NCBI GenBank assembly: GCA_002238485.1
Contig: MPMG01000001.1
Coordinates: 1-64,000 of the forward strand
Source: Chloroflexi bacterium bin20
GTDB lineage: Bacteria; Chloroflexota; Anaerolineae; Aggregatilineales; Phototrophicaceae
Direction: 5' to 3'
Length of the DNA stretch: 64,000 bases
Below the pieces are notes generated by a model. That model worked only from the letters and a program-made list of their open reading frames with translations, made no database searches and was not told the DNA's origin. Each line of letters opens with the position of its first letter. Within the stretch, counting starts at the first letter, position 1. This document shows, piece after piece, positions 30,117-38,700 of the stretch. A program made the position numbers and the translations under genes.

Positions 30117-31262
30117 ATGTTCCGATCTGCTCAAAGCCAGCATCTTTTTCCGAGTTGCGTCGAGATCGATCTGGATGCGCTGAGCAACAATGCGCGCTGC
30201 ATAAAGCGGCTGGCTGGCGATGAAGTCGCTGTCATGGCGGTCGTCAAAGCCAATGCCTATGGACATGGCGCGCCACAAGTCGCAAGCGCCGCGCTGGAGA
30301 ATGGCGCGGATATGTTAGCGGTGGCGAACCTGGCGGAGGCAACCCAGCTGCGCGAGGCGGGCATTCACGCGCCGGTCTTGACGTTGAGTCTCGTGCCGCC
30401 CGAGCAAATCAACCTGGCGCGAGAACTGGATCTGCGCGTCACCGTGTTTGACCGCGATCTGGCGGCGCAATACCTCGCGGCTCTCGACGATAACCAGCGA
30501 AAGCTGCGTGTGCATCTCAAGATCGACACGGGCATGCACCGCCTGGGCCTGTTGCCAGACGAGGCGGTCGCCCTGGCGCGAACCTTGCGGGCTGCGCCGG
30601 CCCTGCAGCTGGAAGGCGTCTATACGCATTTCGCCGCAGCAGACGAAGATGCGGAATACACCGCCGAACAGCTGGCGGCATTTCGAGGCGCGTTGGACGC
30701 GATGCGAGCCGATGGTTGCCTGCCCAGGTTCGTTCACGCAGCGAATTCGCCTGCTTTGCTGGATTGTCATGACAGCTACTTCAATCTCGTGCGACCTGGC
30801 GTCCTGCTCTATGGCTTGCGACCCATGCGCGATGCGCCGAACATGGCGGCCTTCCGGCCGGTCATGCGCTGGAAAACGCAGGTAGCCCAGGTGAAAACCC
30901 TGCCGCCGGACAGTCGCGTTGGCTATGGACACGCCTATACGACTCGCCGCGAAGAGACGCTGGCGGTGCTGCCAGTGGGCTATGCGGATGGATTGCGCCG
31001 AACGCCGCAAACCTGGCGCTTTGTCCTGCTGCATGGCGAACGCGCGCCGCTGGTGGGACGCGTCAGCATGGAGAAGATCATCGTGGGTGTCAGCCACATT
31101 CCCGGCGTGCAAATCGGCGATGAAGCAGTTTTGCTGGGCAGTCAGGGAGGGCAGACGATCAGCGCGGACGACATTGCCGTCTGGTTGGGCAGCAACAATT
31201 ATGAAGTCGTCTGTACGATCGCGCCACGTGTACCGCGCACGTACCTGTCCATCAATCGCTGA
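30117..31262 (+). CDS. alr: Alanine racemase
   Basis: PLP enzyme interconverting L- and D-alanine for peptidoglycan. The 381 residues have the PLP-lysine motif VVKANAYGHG with Lys at about 44, TGMHRLGLLPDE, NSPALL, RPGVLLYGLRP, the second catalytic Tyr in RVGYGHAYTT and GRVSMEKI. In most alanine racemases the last reads GRVSMDQ, so Glu-Lys is a mild substitution. AGGAG precedes the ATG. The 3' end overlaps the convergent SCO1 gene by 11 bases. Confidence 0.95.
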   Translation: MFRSAQSQHLFPSCVEIDLDALSNNARCIKRLAGDEVAVMAVVKANAYGHGAPQVASAALENGADMLAVANLAEATQLREAGIHAPVLTLSLVPPEQINLARELDLRVTVFDRDLAAQYLAALDDNQRKLRVHLKIDTGMHRLGLLPDEAVALARTLRAAPALQLEGVYTHFAAADEDAEYTAEQLAAFRGALDAMRADGCLPRFVHAANSPALLDCHDSYFNLVRPGVLLYGLRPMRDAPNMAAFRPVMRWKTQVAQVKTLPPDSRVGYGHAYTTRREETLAVLPVGYADGLRRTPQTWRFVLLHGERAPLVGRVSMEKIIVGVSHIPGVQIGDEAVLLGSQGGQTISADDIAVWLGSNNYEVVCTIAPRVPRTYLSINR

Positions 31263-31950
31263 TCATCCTCAGCAGATCATCGGCGATAGCGCGCGCTGGC
31301 ACGCCAAAGTGATAGCGCCGAATCCAGCGCCCCCGCTCGTCCAACAAGAATGCGCCCGCGCTGTGATTGATCAGGTAGCCGCCGGACACATCTTCCTCGC
31401 TGACTTCGAACGACAGCCCCAGCATTTCGCCAGCCTCGCGCACGGCAGCTTCCGCGCCTGTCAAGCCGATGATGTCGTCTATTTCGCGGAACTCAAAATA
31501 ATGGCGCAGGGCTTCGGGAGTATCGCGGCTGCCATCCACACTGATGAAGACAAAATTCGCTTCATTCGCCGCTTCGCCCAGCATGTCACGCACGCGCTGC
31601 ATCTCGTTTATGGTCAGAGGACAGATATCCGGGCAGTGCAAAAATCCGAATGCCAGCAAGGTGACCTGGTCGCGCAGATCGCCGAGGCTGGTGCTGGCGC
31701 CGTATTGATCGTTCAGCGTGAAGTCGGGCAGAGCCAGCGGCGGGTCTATAGCGATGATGCCATCATACTGGCTGCTGGGCGCGCCAATGACCGAGCTGCC
31801 GAGATCCTTGGTCGGCTCGCGAAACTGGTCATGCAGCAGGTATAGCGCCAGCGCCGCGATGCCCATCACCAGGCCAGCGATCGCAGCATAGAGCAGGGTA
31901 TTGATTGCTGCAGCGCCACCTTTGACTTTCGCGCCTGCAAGTGCGTTCAT
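31252..31950 (-). CDS. SCO1/SenC/PrrC family copper chaperone-like protein
   Basis: The 232 residues have a transmembrane anchor (about 18-40) and an outward thioredoxin-like domain with the copper motif CPDIC (Cys106, Cys110) and the distal His in GGYLINHSAGAFLLD. Both Cys and the His are retained, fitting Cu(I) delivery to the Cu-A site of cytochrome c oxidase or a thiol-reductase role. No oxidase gene is in the window. Start ATG follows a TGC-TATACT extended -10 at 31958-31963. Confidence 0.9.
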   Translation of the reverse strand: MNALAGAKVKGGAAAINTLLYAAIAGLVMGIAALALYLLHDQFREPTKDLGSSVIGAPSSQYDGIIAIDPPLALPDFTLNDQYGASTSLGDLRDQVTLLAFGFLHCPDICPLTINEMQRVRDMLGEAANEANFVFISVDGSRDTPEALRHYFEFREIDDIIGLTGAEAAVREAGEMLGLSFEVSEEDVSGGYLINHSAGAFLLDERGRWIRRYHFGVPARAIADDLLRMISD

Positions 31951-31957
31951 GACAATC

Positions 31958-31963
31958 AGTATA
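31958..31963 (-). promoter_or_regulatory. Extended -10 for the SCO1-family gene
   Basis: Minus-strand TGC-TATACT, only 7 bases before the annotated ATG. The transcript would be leaderless or nearly so, unless the true start is a little downstream. Confidence 0.45.
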
Positions 31964-32001
31964 GCAGCGTCAATGCGAGGCCAAGTAGGCTTGTCCGCGA
32001 A

Positions 32002-32187
32002 GGGAGTGTCAAATGCTGTGGATACGGTTTCGTCCTCTGCGAATCGGTGGTAGGGGCGAGGCGATGACTCGCCCTATTTTACCCCCCTCAGTCCCCCCGA
32101 AAAGTCGGGGGGAGGCACGAGCGCGCGCGGATTACGTTACAGGCCTGGGGGAGGTAGATCCCCATGTACACGGAGTTCGACACTCCC
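32002..32187. mobile_element. MITE-like palindromic element, copy B
   Basis: Ends are inverted: GGGAGTGTCAAA at the left (32002) and TTCGACACTCCC at the right (32176-32187). The centre holds the hairpin CCCCCCGA-AAAG-TCGGGGGG (32095-32114) with the flank ACCCCCCTCAGT, then GCGCGCGCGGATT and ATCCCCATGTACACGG. The same order of blocks is found reversed at 39895-40030 and, decayed, at 62263-62355. It has an extra 60-base left insert containing a second small inverted repeat (GGGGCGAGGC...). No coding capacity. The element ends 15 bases before the -35 of the glycine operon promoter. Confidence 0.7.
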
Positions 32188-32202
32188 CAATTGTTGGGCG
32201 AC

Positions 32203-32231
32203 TTGCCGATTTCTGCAAAGTGCAGTATAGT
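32203..32231 (+). promoter_or_regulatory. Promoter of the glycine cleavage operon
   Basis: TTGCCG (32203-32208), 17-base spacer and TATAGT (32226-32231). Transcription would begin around 32238, right at the 5' side of the riboswitch aptamer. Confidence 0.75.
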
Positions 32232-32237
32232 ACGTTC

Positions 32238-32345
32238 GCTGCAGGACGAGAGATTTCGTCCACGAACGAAACGCCGAAGGGGCAAGCGTCAGGCGCATAA
32301 CTGGCGTGAAACTCTCAGGCAAAAGGACTCTTGCGGCGGCTCACT
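32238..32345 (+). ncRNA. Glycine riboswitch, single aptamer
   Basis: Conserved core blocks are visible in order: CGAGAG (32247-32252), GCCGAAGGGGCAAGC (32273-32287), GAAACTCTCAGG (32308-32319) and CAAAAGGAC (32320-32328). GAGAG pairs with CTCTC, and GCTGC near 32238 with GCGGC near 32335. Only one core is present; the following 40 bases show no second aptamer, though a short ghost stem could exist. It precedes gcvH and an intrinsic terminator, so glycine should favour read-through and induce the operon, as for known glycine 'on' switches. Confidence 0.93.
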
Positions 32346-32369
32346 CTGGAAGTTGAAGTCGACTGACAG

Positions 32370-32398
32370 GGCGCATTCTGATAATGGGTGCGCCTTTT
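32370..32398 (+). terminator. Riboswitch expression-platform terminator
   Basis: Stem GGCGCA (32370-32375) pairs with TGCGCC (32389-32394), followed at once by TTTT. It ends 8 bases before the AGGAGGAGGA ribosome-binding site of gcvH (32407-32416). This is the expected off-state structure of the glycine riboswitch. Confidence 0.8.
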
Positions 32399-32423
32399 CT
32401 GTTTATAGGAGGAGGACTGGAAG

Positions 32424-32816
32424 ATGGGACAATGGAATACGCCGGCCGAGCTTCGCTACGCCAAGTCTGATGAATGGTTCGCGCTGAATGGCAATGTGGT
32501 GAGCATCGGCATCACCGATTATGCCCAAGACCAGCTGAACGATATCGTCTATGTGGAATACCGCGATGCCGGCGACCAGTTGTCGGCGGGAGATTCCTTC
32601 GGCGAAGTTGAATCGGTCAAAGCGGCGTCCGAGCTCTACAGCGCAGTTTCTGGCGAGATCATCGATGTCAACACGCAGCTGGAAGAAGAGCCCGAAGTGG
32701 TGAATGCCGATCCCTACGGCGCTGGCTGGATGATCAAAGTGCGCATTGATGATGCGTCTCAGCTGGACGCGCTTATGGATGCCGCCGCTTATGCTGCCTA
32801 TTGTGATAGCCGTTAA
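32424..32816 (+). CDS. gcvH: Glycine cleavage system H protein
   Basis: Lipoyl carrier shuttling the aminomethyl group between P, T and L proteins. The 130 residues show the H-protein fold, with lipoyl Lys at about 66 in ESVKAASELY, plus GITDYAQDQLNDIVYVE and NADPYGAGWMIKV. It has the strongest ribosome-binding site in the window, AGGAGGAGGA, 7 bases before ATG. First gene of the riboswitch-controlled operon; gcvPA follows after 24 bases. Confidence 0.97.
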   Translation: MGQWNTPAELRYAKSDEWFALNGNVVSIGITDYAQDQLNDIVYVEYRDAGDQLSAGDSFGEVESVKAASELYSAVSGEIIDVNTQLEEEPEVVNADPYGAGWMIKVRIDDASQLDALMDAAAYAAYCDSR

Positions 32817-32840
32817 TCCGCTTTGGAAAGGCGTCAAGCC

Positions 32841-34175
32841 ATGAGCTACATACCGCATACCGCAGCCGAAACACAGGACATGCTGGCGAAAATCGGCGTA
32901 GCGTCTTTTGACGAGCTGTTCGACGCCGTGCCCGCTGGACAACGTTTTCCTACGCTCGATCTGCCACCGGCCATGAGCGAGATGGAAATCGCGGCGGAGA
33001 TGCTGGCCATCAGCGAGGCGAATGACCATGCCGGCGATTTCGCCATGTTTCGTGGCGCGGGCGCATATCACCACTTTATTCCCTCTGTCGTCAATCACAT
33101 GCTGCTGCGCGGCGAGTTCTATACCGCCTATACGCCTTACCAGCCAGAAATCTCGCAGGGAACGTTGCAGGCGACCTATGAATACCAGAGCATGATGTGC
33201 GCGCTGACGGGCATGGATGCCGCCAATGCCAGCCACTATGACGGCGCAACCAGCCTGGCAGAGGCGGTCACAGTCGCCCTGGAAGTCTCGCGCAATCGTC
33301 GCAAGAAAATCATCCTCAGCCACGCCATCCACCCGCAGTATCGCGAAGTCCTTCGCACCTATCATCAAGGCAAAGATATCCGTATCATCGGCGATCGGGG
33401 TCGCGGCGAACTGGTCGATCTGATGGAAATGCTGGACAGCAATACCGCTATGGTGGCTGTGCAATATCCCAACTTCTTCGGCCAGGTGGAAGACCTGCGC
33501 AGGCTGGCTGATACCGTGCATGCCAGCGGCGGCTTGCTGGTGGTGGTGGCCAATCCTCTGGCGCTTTCGCTGTTCACGCCGCCCGGAGAGTTTGGCGCGG
33601 ATATCGTGGTCGGCGAGGGGCAGCCATTGGGCATCCCGCTGACCTTTGGCGGACCTTACCTGGGCTACTTTGCCATCAAGCAACGTCTTGTGCGGAAGAT
33701 TGCCGGACGCATCATCGGCGAAACAGTCGATGTCGAGGGCAAACGCGCCTATGTCATGACTCTGCGCCCCCGCGAGCAAGACATCAAACGCGAGCGCGCC
33801 ACCAGCAATATCTGCACCAATCAGGGATTGATGGCATTGGCTGCCGCCGTCTACCTCTCGCTGATGGGCAAGAACGGGCTGCGTCAGGTGGGCGAGTTGA
33901 ATTATCACAAAGCGCATTATGCCGCCGCCCAAATTGACCGCCTCGATGGCTACAGCGTCGATATGACCAAGCCCTTCTTCAATGAATTTGTGGTCGCTTG
34001 TCCGCGCCCAATCGCCGAGATCAACGCCGCGCTGCTGGATGCTGGCGTCATCGGCGGCTATGACCTGGCGCAGCACTATTACCACCTGCCCAACCACATG
34101 TTGCTTTGCGTTACCGAGTGCAACACACGCGCCGAAATCGACCGCCTGGTCGATATCCTGGAAGGACTGCGCTGA
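32841..34175 (+). CDS. gcvPA: Glycine dehydrogenase (decarboxylating) subunit 1
   Basis: N-terminal half of the split P-protein, about 444 residues, starting MSYIPHTAAETQDMLAKIG. Family blocks seen: FRGAGAYHHFIPSVV, FYTAYTPYQPEISQGTLQATYEYQSM, MDAANASHYDGATSLAEA, and near the end ALRPREQDIKRERATSNICTNQGLMAL (read TLRPREQDIKR). GGAAAGG precedes the ATG at 32841; an upstream in-frame start at 32823 lies on top of that site. The stop shares one base with the gcvPB start (TGATG), so the two halves are translationally coupled for heterotetramer assembly. Confidence 0.96.
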   Translation: MSYIPHTAAETQDMLAKIGVASFDELFDAVPAGQRFPTLDLPPAMSEMEIAAEMLAISEANDHAGDFAMFRGAGAYHHFIPSVVNHMLLRGEFYTAYTPYQPEISQGTLQATYEYQSMMCALTGMDAANASHYDGATSLAEAVTVALEVSRNRRKKIILSHAIHPQYREVLRTYHQGKDIRIIGDRGRGELVDLMEMLDSNTAMVAVQYPNFFGQVEDLRRLADTVHASGGLLVVVANPLALSLFTPPGEFGADIVVGEGQPLGIPLTFGGPYLGYFAIKQRLVRKIAGRIIGETVDVEGKRAYVMTLRPREQDIKRERATSNICTNQGLMALAAAVYLSLMGKNGLRQVGELNYHKAHYAAAQIDRLDGYSVDMTKPFFNEFVVACPRPIAEINAALLDAGVIGGYDLAQHYYHLPNHMLLCVTECNTRAEIDRLVDILEGLR

Positions 34176-35692
34176 TGTCAGAGCCAATCATTTATGACTT
34201 GTCCGCGCCGGGTCGCAGCGGAGTCAACCTGCCCGCGCCCGATGTACCAACAGCGCCGTTGCCCAACGAGCTGCTTCGCGATGACCTGCCCCTGCCCGAG
34301 GTCGGCGAGCTGCAAGTGGTGCGCCACTTCGTGCGGCTCAGCCAGCTCAATTATTCGATCGACACCGGGCTCTATCCACTGGGCAGCTGCACGATGAAAT
34401 ACAACCCCAAAATCAACGAAGATGCCGCGCGGTTGCCCGGTTTGGCGCAGTTGCATCCCTTGGCCGATCCCGAAAGCTGCCAAGGCGCCATGATGCTCAT
34501 GCACGAATTGCAAAGCTGGCTGGGCGAAATCAGTGGCTTTGAGGCCGTCAGCCTGACACCAGCCGCCGGCGCGCAAGGCGAATTCGCGGGCATTCTGATG
34601 ATCCGCCAATATCATATCGACCGCGGCGAACCGGAACGTGACATCATCCTCGTCCCCGACAGCGCGCATGGCACCAATCCGGCAACTGTGACCATGGCCG
34701 GGCTGCGCATGCAGCAACTGCCAGCCAATGCGGCCGGCGAGGTCGACCTGGATGCCCTGCACGAAGCTTGCTCGGGCGAAAATGCGGGGCAGATCGCTGG
34801 CATGATGATGACCATGCCCAGCACCCTGGGCCTCTTCGAGCCCAATATCGCCCAGGTTATCGAACGCGTGCAGTCGGTGGGCGGCTTGATGTACATGGAC
34901 GGCGCAAACATGAATGCGCTGATGGCGGTGGTCAAGCCCGGCAAGCTGGGTTTTGACTGCATGCACTACAACTTGCACAAGACTTTTTCCACGCCGCATG
35001 GTGGCGGTGGTCCGGGCAGTGGCGCGGTCGGCGTCAATGCCAGGCTGCGCGACTACCTGCCTGGTCCTGTTGTGCGCAGGGACGCCCTGCCCGGCGATGC
35101 AGCTGCCGATGACGAAGTTCCCAGCGCACGATACGATTGGCACATGCCGTCCAAGAGCATCGGACGCCTCAAGGCTTTCGCGGGCAACTTCGGCATGCAC
35201 CTGCGCGCTTATGCCTACATCCGCGCCTATGGCGGCGAAGGCTTGCGGCAGGTTACGCGCTGCGCTGTGCTGAATGCCAATTATTTGCGCGAGAAATTGC
35301 GCGGCGAGTATGCCTTGCCCTATGACCAGACAGCCGATGGCGCGCGCCGCTATTGCGGGCACGAATTTGTGGTTCGCGGCGCCTTTGACGATGCGCCCGG
35401 CGTTCATGCCCTAGACATCAGCAAGCGGCTGATCGATTATGGCTTCCACCCGCCCACCAACTATTTTCCGTTGATCGTGCCCGAAGCATTGCTCATCGAG
35501 CCGACAGAGACCGAGAGCAAAGACGACCTGGACAAACTGGCGGAGGCAATGCGATCCATCGCCAAAGAAGCGCGTGAAACGCCGCAGCTGCTGCAAGACG
35601 CGCCGTCCACCGCCCCTGTGCGCCGGCTCGACGAAGCGAAAGCGGCCCGCCAGCTGCATCTTTGTTGCCCGGCCGCCCGCCCCGGCGCCTAG
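34175..35692 (+). CDS. gcvPB: Glycine dehydrogenase (decarboxylating) subunit 2
   Basis: C-terminal, PLP-carrying half of the split P-protein, about 505 residues. The PLP Lys is near residue 269 in HYNLHKTFSTPHGGGGPGSGAVGV. Other blocks are YPLGSCTMKYNPKINE, SLTPAAGAQGEFAGILMIRQYH, VPDSAHGTNPATV and the C-terminal HPPTNYFPLIVPEALLIEPTETESK. Decarboxylates glycine and transfers the aminomethyl group to lipoyl-GcvH. Start ATG overlaps the gcvPA stop by one base. Confidence 0.97.
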   Translation: MSEPIIYDLSAPGRSGVNLPAPDVPTAPLPNELLRDDLPLPEVGELQVVRHFVRLSQLNYSIDTGLYPLGSCTMKYNPKINEDAARLPGLAQLHPLADPESCQGAMMLMHELQSWLGEISGFEAVSLTPAAGAQGEFAGILMIRQYHIDRGEPERDIILVPDSAHGTNPATVTMAGLRMQQLPANAAGEVDLDALHEACSGENAGQIAGMMMTMPSTLGLFEPNIAQVIERVQSVGGLMYMDGANMNALMAVVKPGKLGFDCMHYNLHKTFSTPHGGGGPGSGAVGVNARLRDYLPGPVVRRDALPGDAAADDEVPSARYDWHMPSKSIGRLKAFAGNFGMHLRAYAYIRAYGGEGLRQVTRCAVLNANYLREKLRGEYALPYDQTADGARRYCGHEFVVRGAFDDAPGVHALDISKRLIDYGFHPPTNYFPLIVPEALLIEPTETESKDDLDKLAEAMRSIAKEARETPQLLQDAPSTAPVRRLDEAKAARQLHLCCPAARPGA

Positions 35693-35777
35693 CAAGCCGA
35701 TTGTCCGCGCGCTGCCGGCAATCGTGTAAGATGATGGCAGCGCAACTCGATGCCATACGCAGGAGCGAGCTTTGCCC

Positions 35778-38700
35778 ATGAACAACGATTTCTTATTTCG
35801 TGGCGGCATTGACGAGCTGGACCCGGCTGTCGCAGAGCTGATCCGCCGTGAAACAGAACGCCAGCAAGAGAAACTGATCCTCATCCCATCAGAAAGCACT
35901 GTGCCCTACGCCGTGCGCCATGCCTTGAGCTCGGCATTTCACAATATCTACGCCGAGGGCTATCCGCTGGAAAGCACGCGCGCACTGTCGCAGGCGGACA
36001 TTCTGGATTATCAGCAGCGTCTGCCCGAATACCGCCGCAAAGCCGACCTGCGCTATTACAAAGGCACAGAATACGCCAATATGGTCGAGTCGCTGGCACG
36101 CCGCCGCGCCGCCGAGTTATTCGCCGCCAATGGTTGCAGCCCCGACCAGCTTTTTGTCAATGTACAGCCGCTTTCTGGCGCTCCCGCCAACAGCGCCGTA
36201 TACACCGCCCTGCTCGATGTTGGCGACACGGTCATGGGCATGGATCTCATCATGGGCGGGCACCTGACGCATGGCAGCCGCGCCAATCGCAGCGGAAAAT
36301 ATTACAATATCGTGTCCTATGGCATCGACCCGACCAGCGAGCGCATCGATTACGATACAATGCGCGAACTGGCGCTGCAGCACAAACCGCGCCTCATCAT
36401 CGGTGGATTTTCTTCCTACCCGTTCGCCGCAGACTGGCAGGCCTATCGCGAGATTGCCGATTCGGTTGGCGCATACCTGCTGGCGGATGTCGCCCATGTG
36501 GCCGGGCTGATCGCCGCAGGGGTTTATCCCAACCCCGTGGGAATCGCCGATGTTGTCAGCTTCACCACGCACAAAACGCTGAATGGACCGCGCGGCGCTG
36601 TTCTCATCACGCATCGCAAAGATCTGGCGCGCAAGCTGGACCGCGCTGTCTTCCCTGGCGAACAAGGCGGACCGCATGTCAACAGCATCTCCGCCCTGGC
36701 TGTGTCTCTGCGCCTGGCGACCAGCAACCAGTTCAAACAGCTGCAGCGTCAAACCGTGGTCAATGCGGCGCGGCTGGCGGAAAAACTGCGAGCGCGCGGT
36801 TGGCGCACTCCTCATGGCGGCACGGACACGCACCTGCTGCTGGTGGATTGCAAGTCACGCGTTGGCGCGGATGGGACTGCGCTCAGTGGCGATATGGCGG
36901 CGCGAATCCTCGATTTGGCTGGCATCGTTGTTAACCGTCAGACTATTCCCGGCGATACTTCTGCTTTTCGACCGAGTGGCCTCCGCCTGGGCACGCCCTG
37001 GATCACCCAGCGCGGCATAGACGAAACTGGCATTGACCAACTGGGCGACATCATCGCCGACCTGCTGGACGCTTGCGAGCCGTATAGCCTGATGGGGGGC
37101 ATCCGTCCGCTGGCGCGCGCCAAGGTCGACTTTGACTCGCTCCTTGATGCGAAACAACGCAGCCGCGAATTATCGGCAAGCCTGGGCATCGATACCCATC
37201 ACGAGCTTGGTAGAACGGCTTCCCCCCAACCTGATGGGGAAACCAAGCGGGGTGTCCTGCAGATTCTTGGGGAGCGCGCCGCCGATTTCCTGCATGGCGC
37301 ATTGACCAGCGATGTCGATGCGCTAAAAGACGGCGAGGCGCAAGCCACCAGCCTGCTCGAGCCAGATGGCGCGCTCATGGCGGCGGGAATGTTGCAACGT
37401 TTGTCAAAGGACGAATTTCACCTGCAGCTGCGCGGAAGTTCGACGCGGGCAGTTGCCTGGCTGGAAGCCCTGAGCGATGGCTATGTGCGCTTTGATGCCG
37501 ACGATGCCAGCGCAACGTTGCCCGGTCCTGTATCGGTATCCCGCCTTGCTTCCGACTCGCTTGCAGATGTCAGCGAGACCGTCGAGGCGCCGCCCGTCGC
37601 CAGCAAAGTCACTTTCATCGGCAGCAACCGCTTGCCCGCCGAACGATCGGGATGGTCGCCTGCGCCTCTGCCAGCATTTGAGCCCGAAATCGCAAGCGTC
37701 GACATGCTCTTGCAGACTCCGCTGCACAGTTTGCACCGCGAACTTGGCGCGAAACTTGCGCCCTTCGCAGGCTACGAGATGCCCTTGTGGTATCAGTCTG
37801 TCAGCGCCGAGCATGCCGCCGTGCGCGAATCGGCCGGTGTCTTTGATGTCGCGCACATGGGCGTGCTGGAAGTCAGCGGACGTGGTGCGGCGCGCTTCTT
37901 GCATACCCTCACCACCAACGATGTGCTCAGCCTGCGCGTCGGCATGTCGCATTATTGTTTCTTGCTGGATGTCGATGGCGGCGTGCTGGATGACCTGCTG
38001 GTCTATCGGCTGGCGGAGGAGCGCTTCCTGGCGGTTGTCAATGCCAGCAACAATGACAAGATCTGGGCATGGCTGACTGCTGTGCATGAATGTGCTGTCA
38101 TGCTCGACCGCGACCACCCCGACCGCTGCATCGAGGGCTGCGAACGCGTGCAACTGCGCGATCTGCGCGCTGTTTCTTCTGGAGCCGACCGCCGCGTCGA
38201 TATCGCTTTGCAAGGTCCGCGCAGCCGCGAAATTCTGCGCGGTCTGCTGGAACAGACTCACCCGGGCGAACAAACGACAGTGAACTTGCCCTGGTCGGGC
38301 GTGACGACAACACAGCGCGGCTGGATCATTTCCCGCACCGGTTATACCGGCGAGCGCGTGGCTTATGAATTGTTTGTTCCGCCAGACGAAGCGGCGGATG
38401 TCTTCCAGCAACTGGTGGATTTGGGCGCAGTGCCCTGTGGCTTGGCGGCGCGTGACAGCTTGCGCATTGAAGCTGGCTTGCCGCTCTATGGACATGAGCT
38501 GGCCGGCGAAATGCAGCTCAATCCGGCTGATGCTGGCTTCGGCAGCTTTGTCAAGCTCTACAAACCTTTCTTCGTTGGCAAGCGCGCTTTCATCGAGCGC
38601 GAACGGTCGCGCAAGCAGCAGGTCAGTCGTTTTCGGCTGGATGGCAAGGGTGGGCGTCCGGCACAATTTGGCGACCCGATCGTGAATGCGCGTGGCCGCA

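Noticed and set aside
32330-32370. Second glycine aptamer downstream of the first
   Set aside because: No second GCCGAAGGG or CTCTCAGG core is present before the terminator.
32403-34187. Long open frame (594 codons) on the minus strand opposite gcvPA
   Set aside because: It lies entirely opposite a gene with full-family similarity, has a Gln/His/Ala-rich composition with no recognisable domain, and no ribosome-binding site. High-GC codon bias routinely gives such antisense frames.
35692-35778. Frameshift or assembly artefact joining glyA and gcvT
   Set aside because: The frame is continuous with normal codon usage and the linker has similarity to GcvT, which an artefact would not create.
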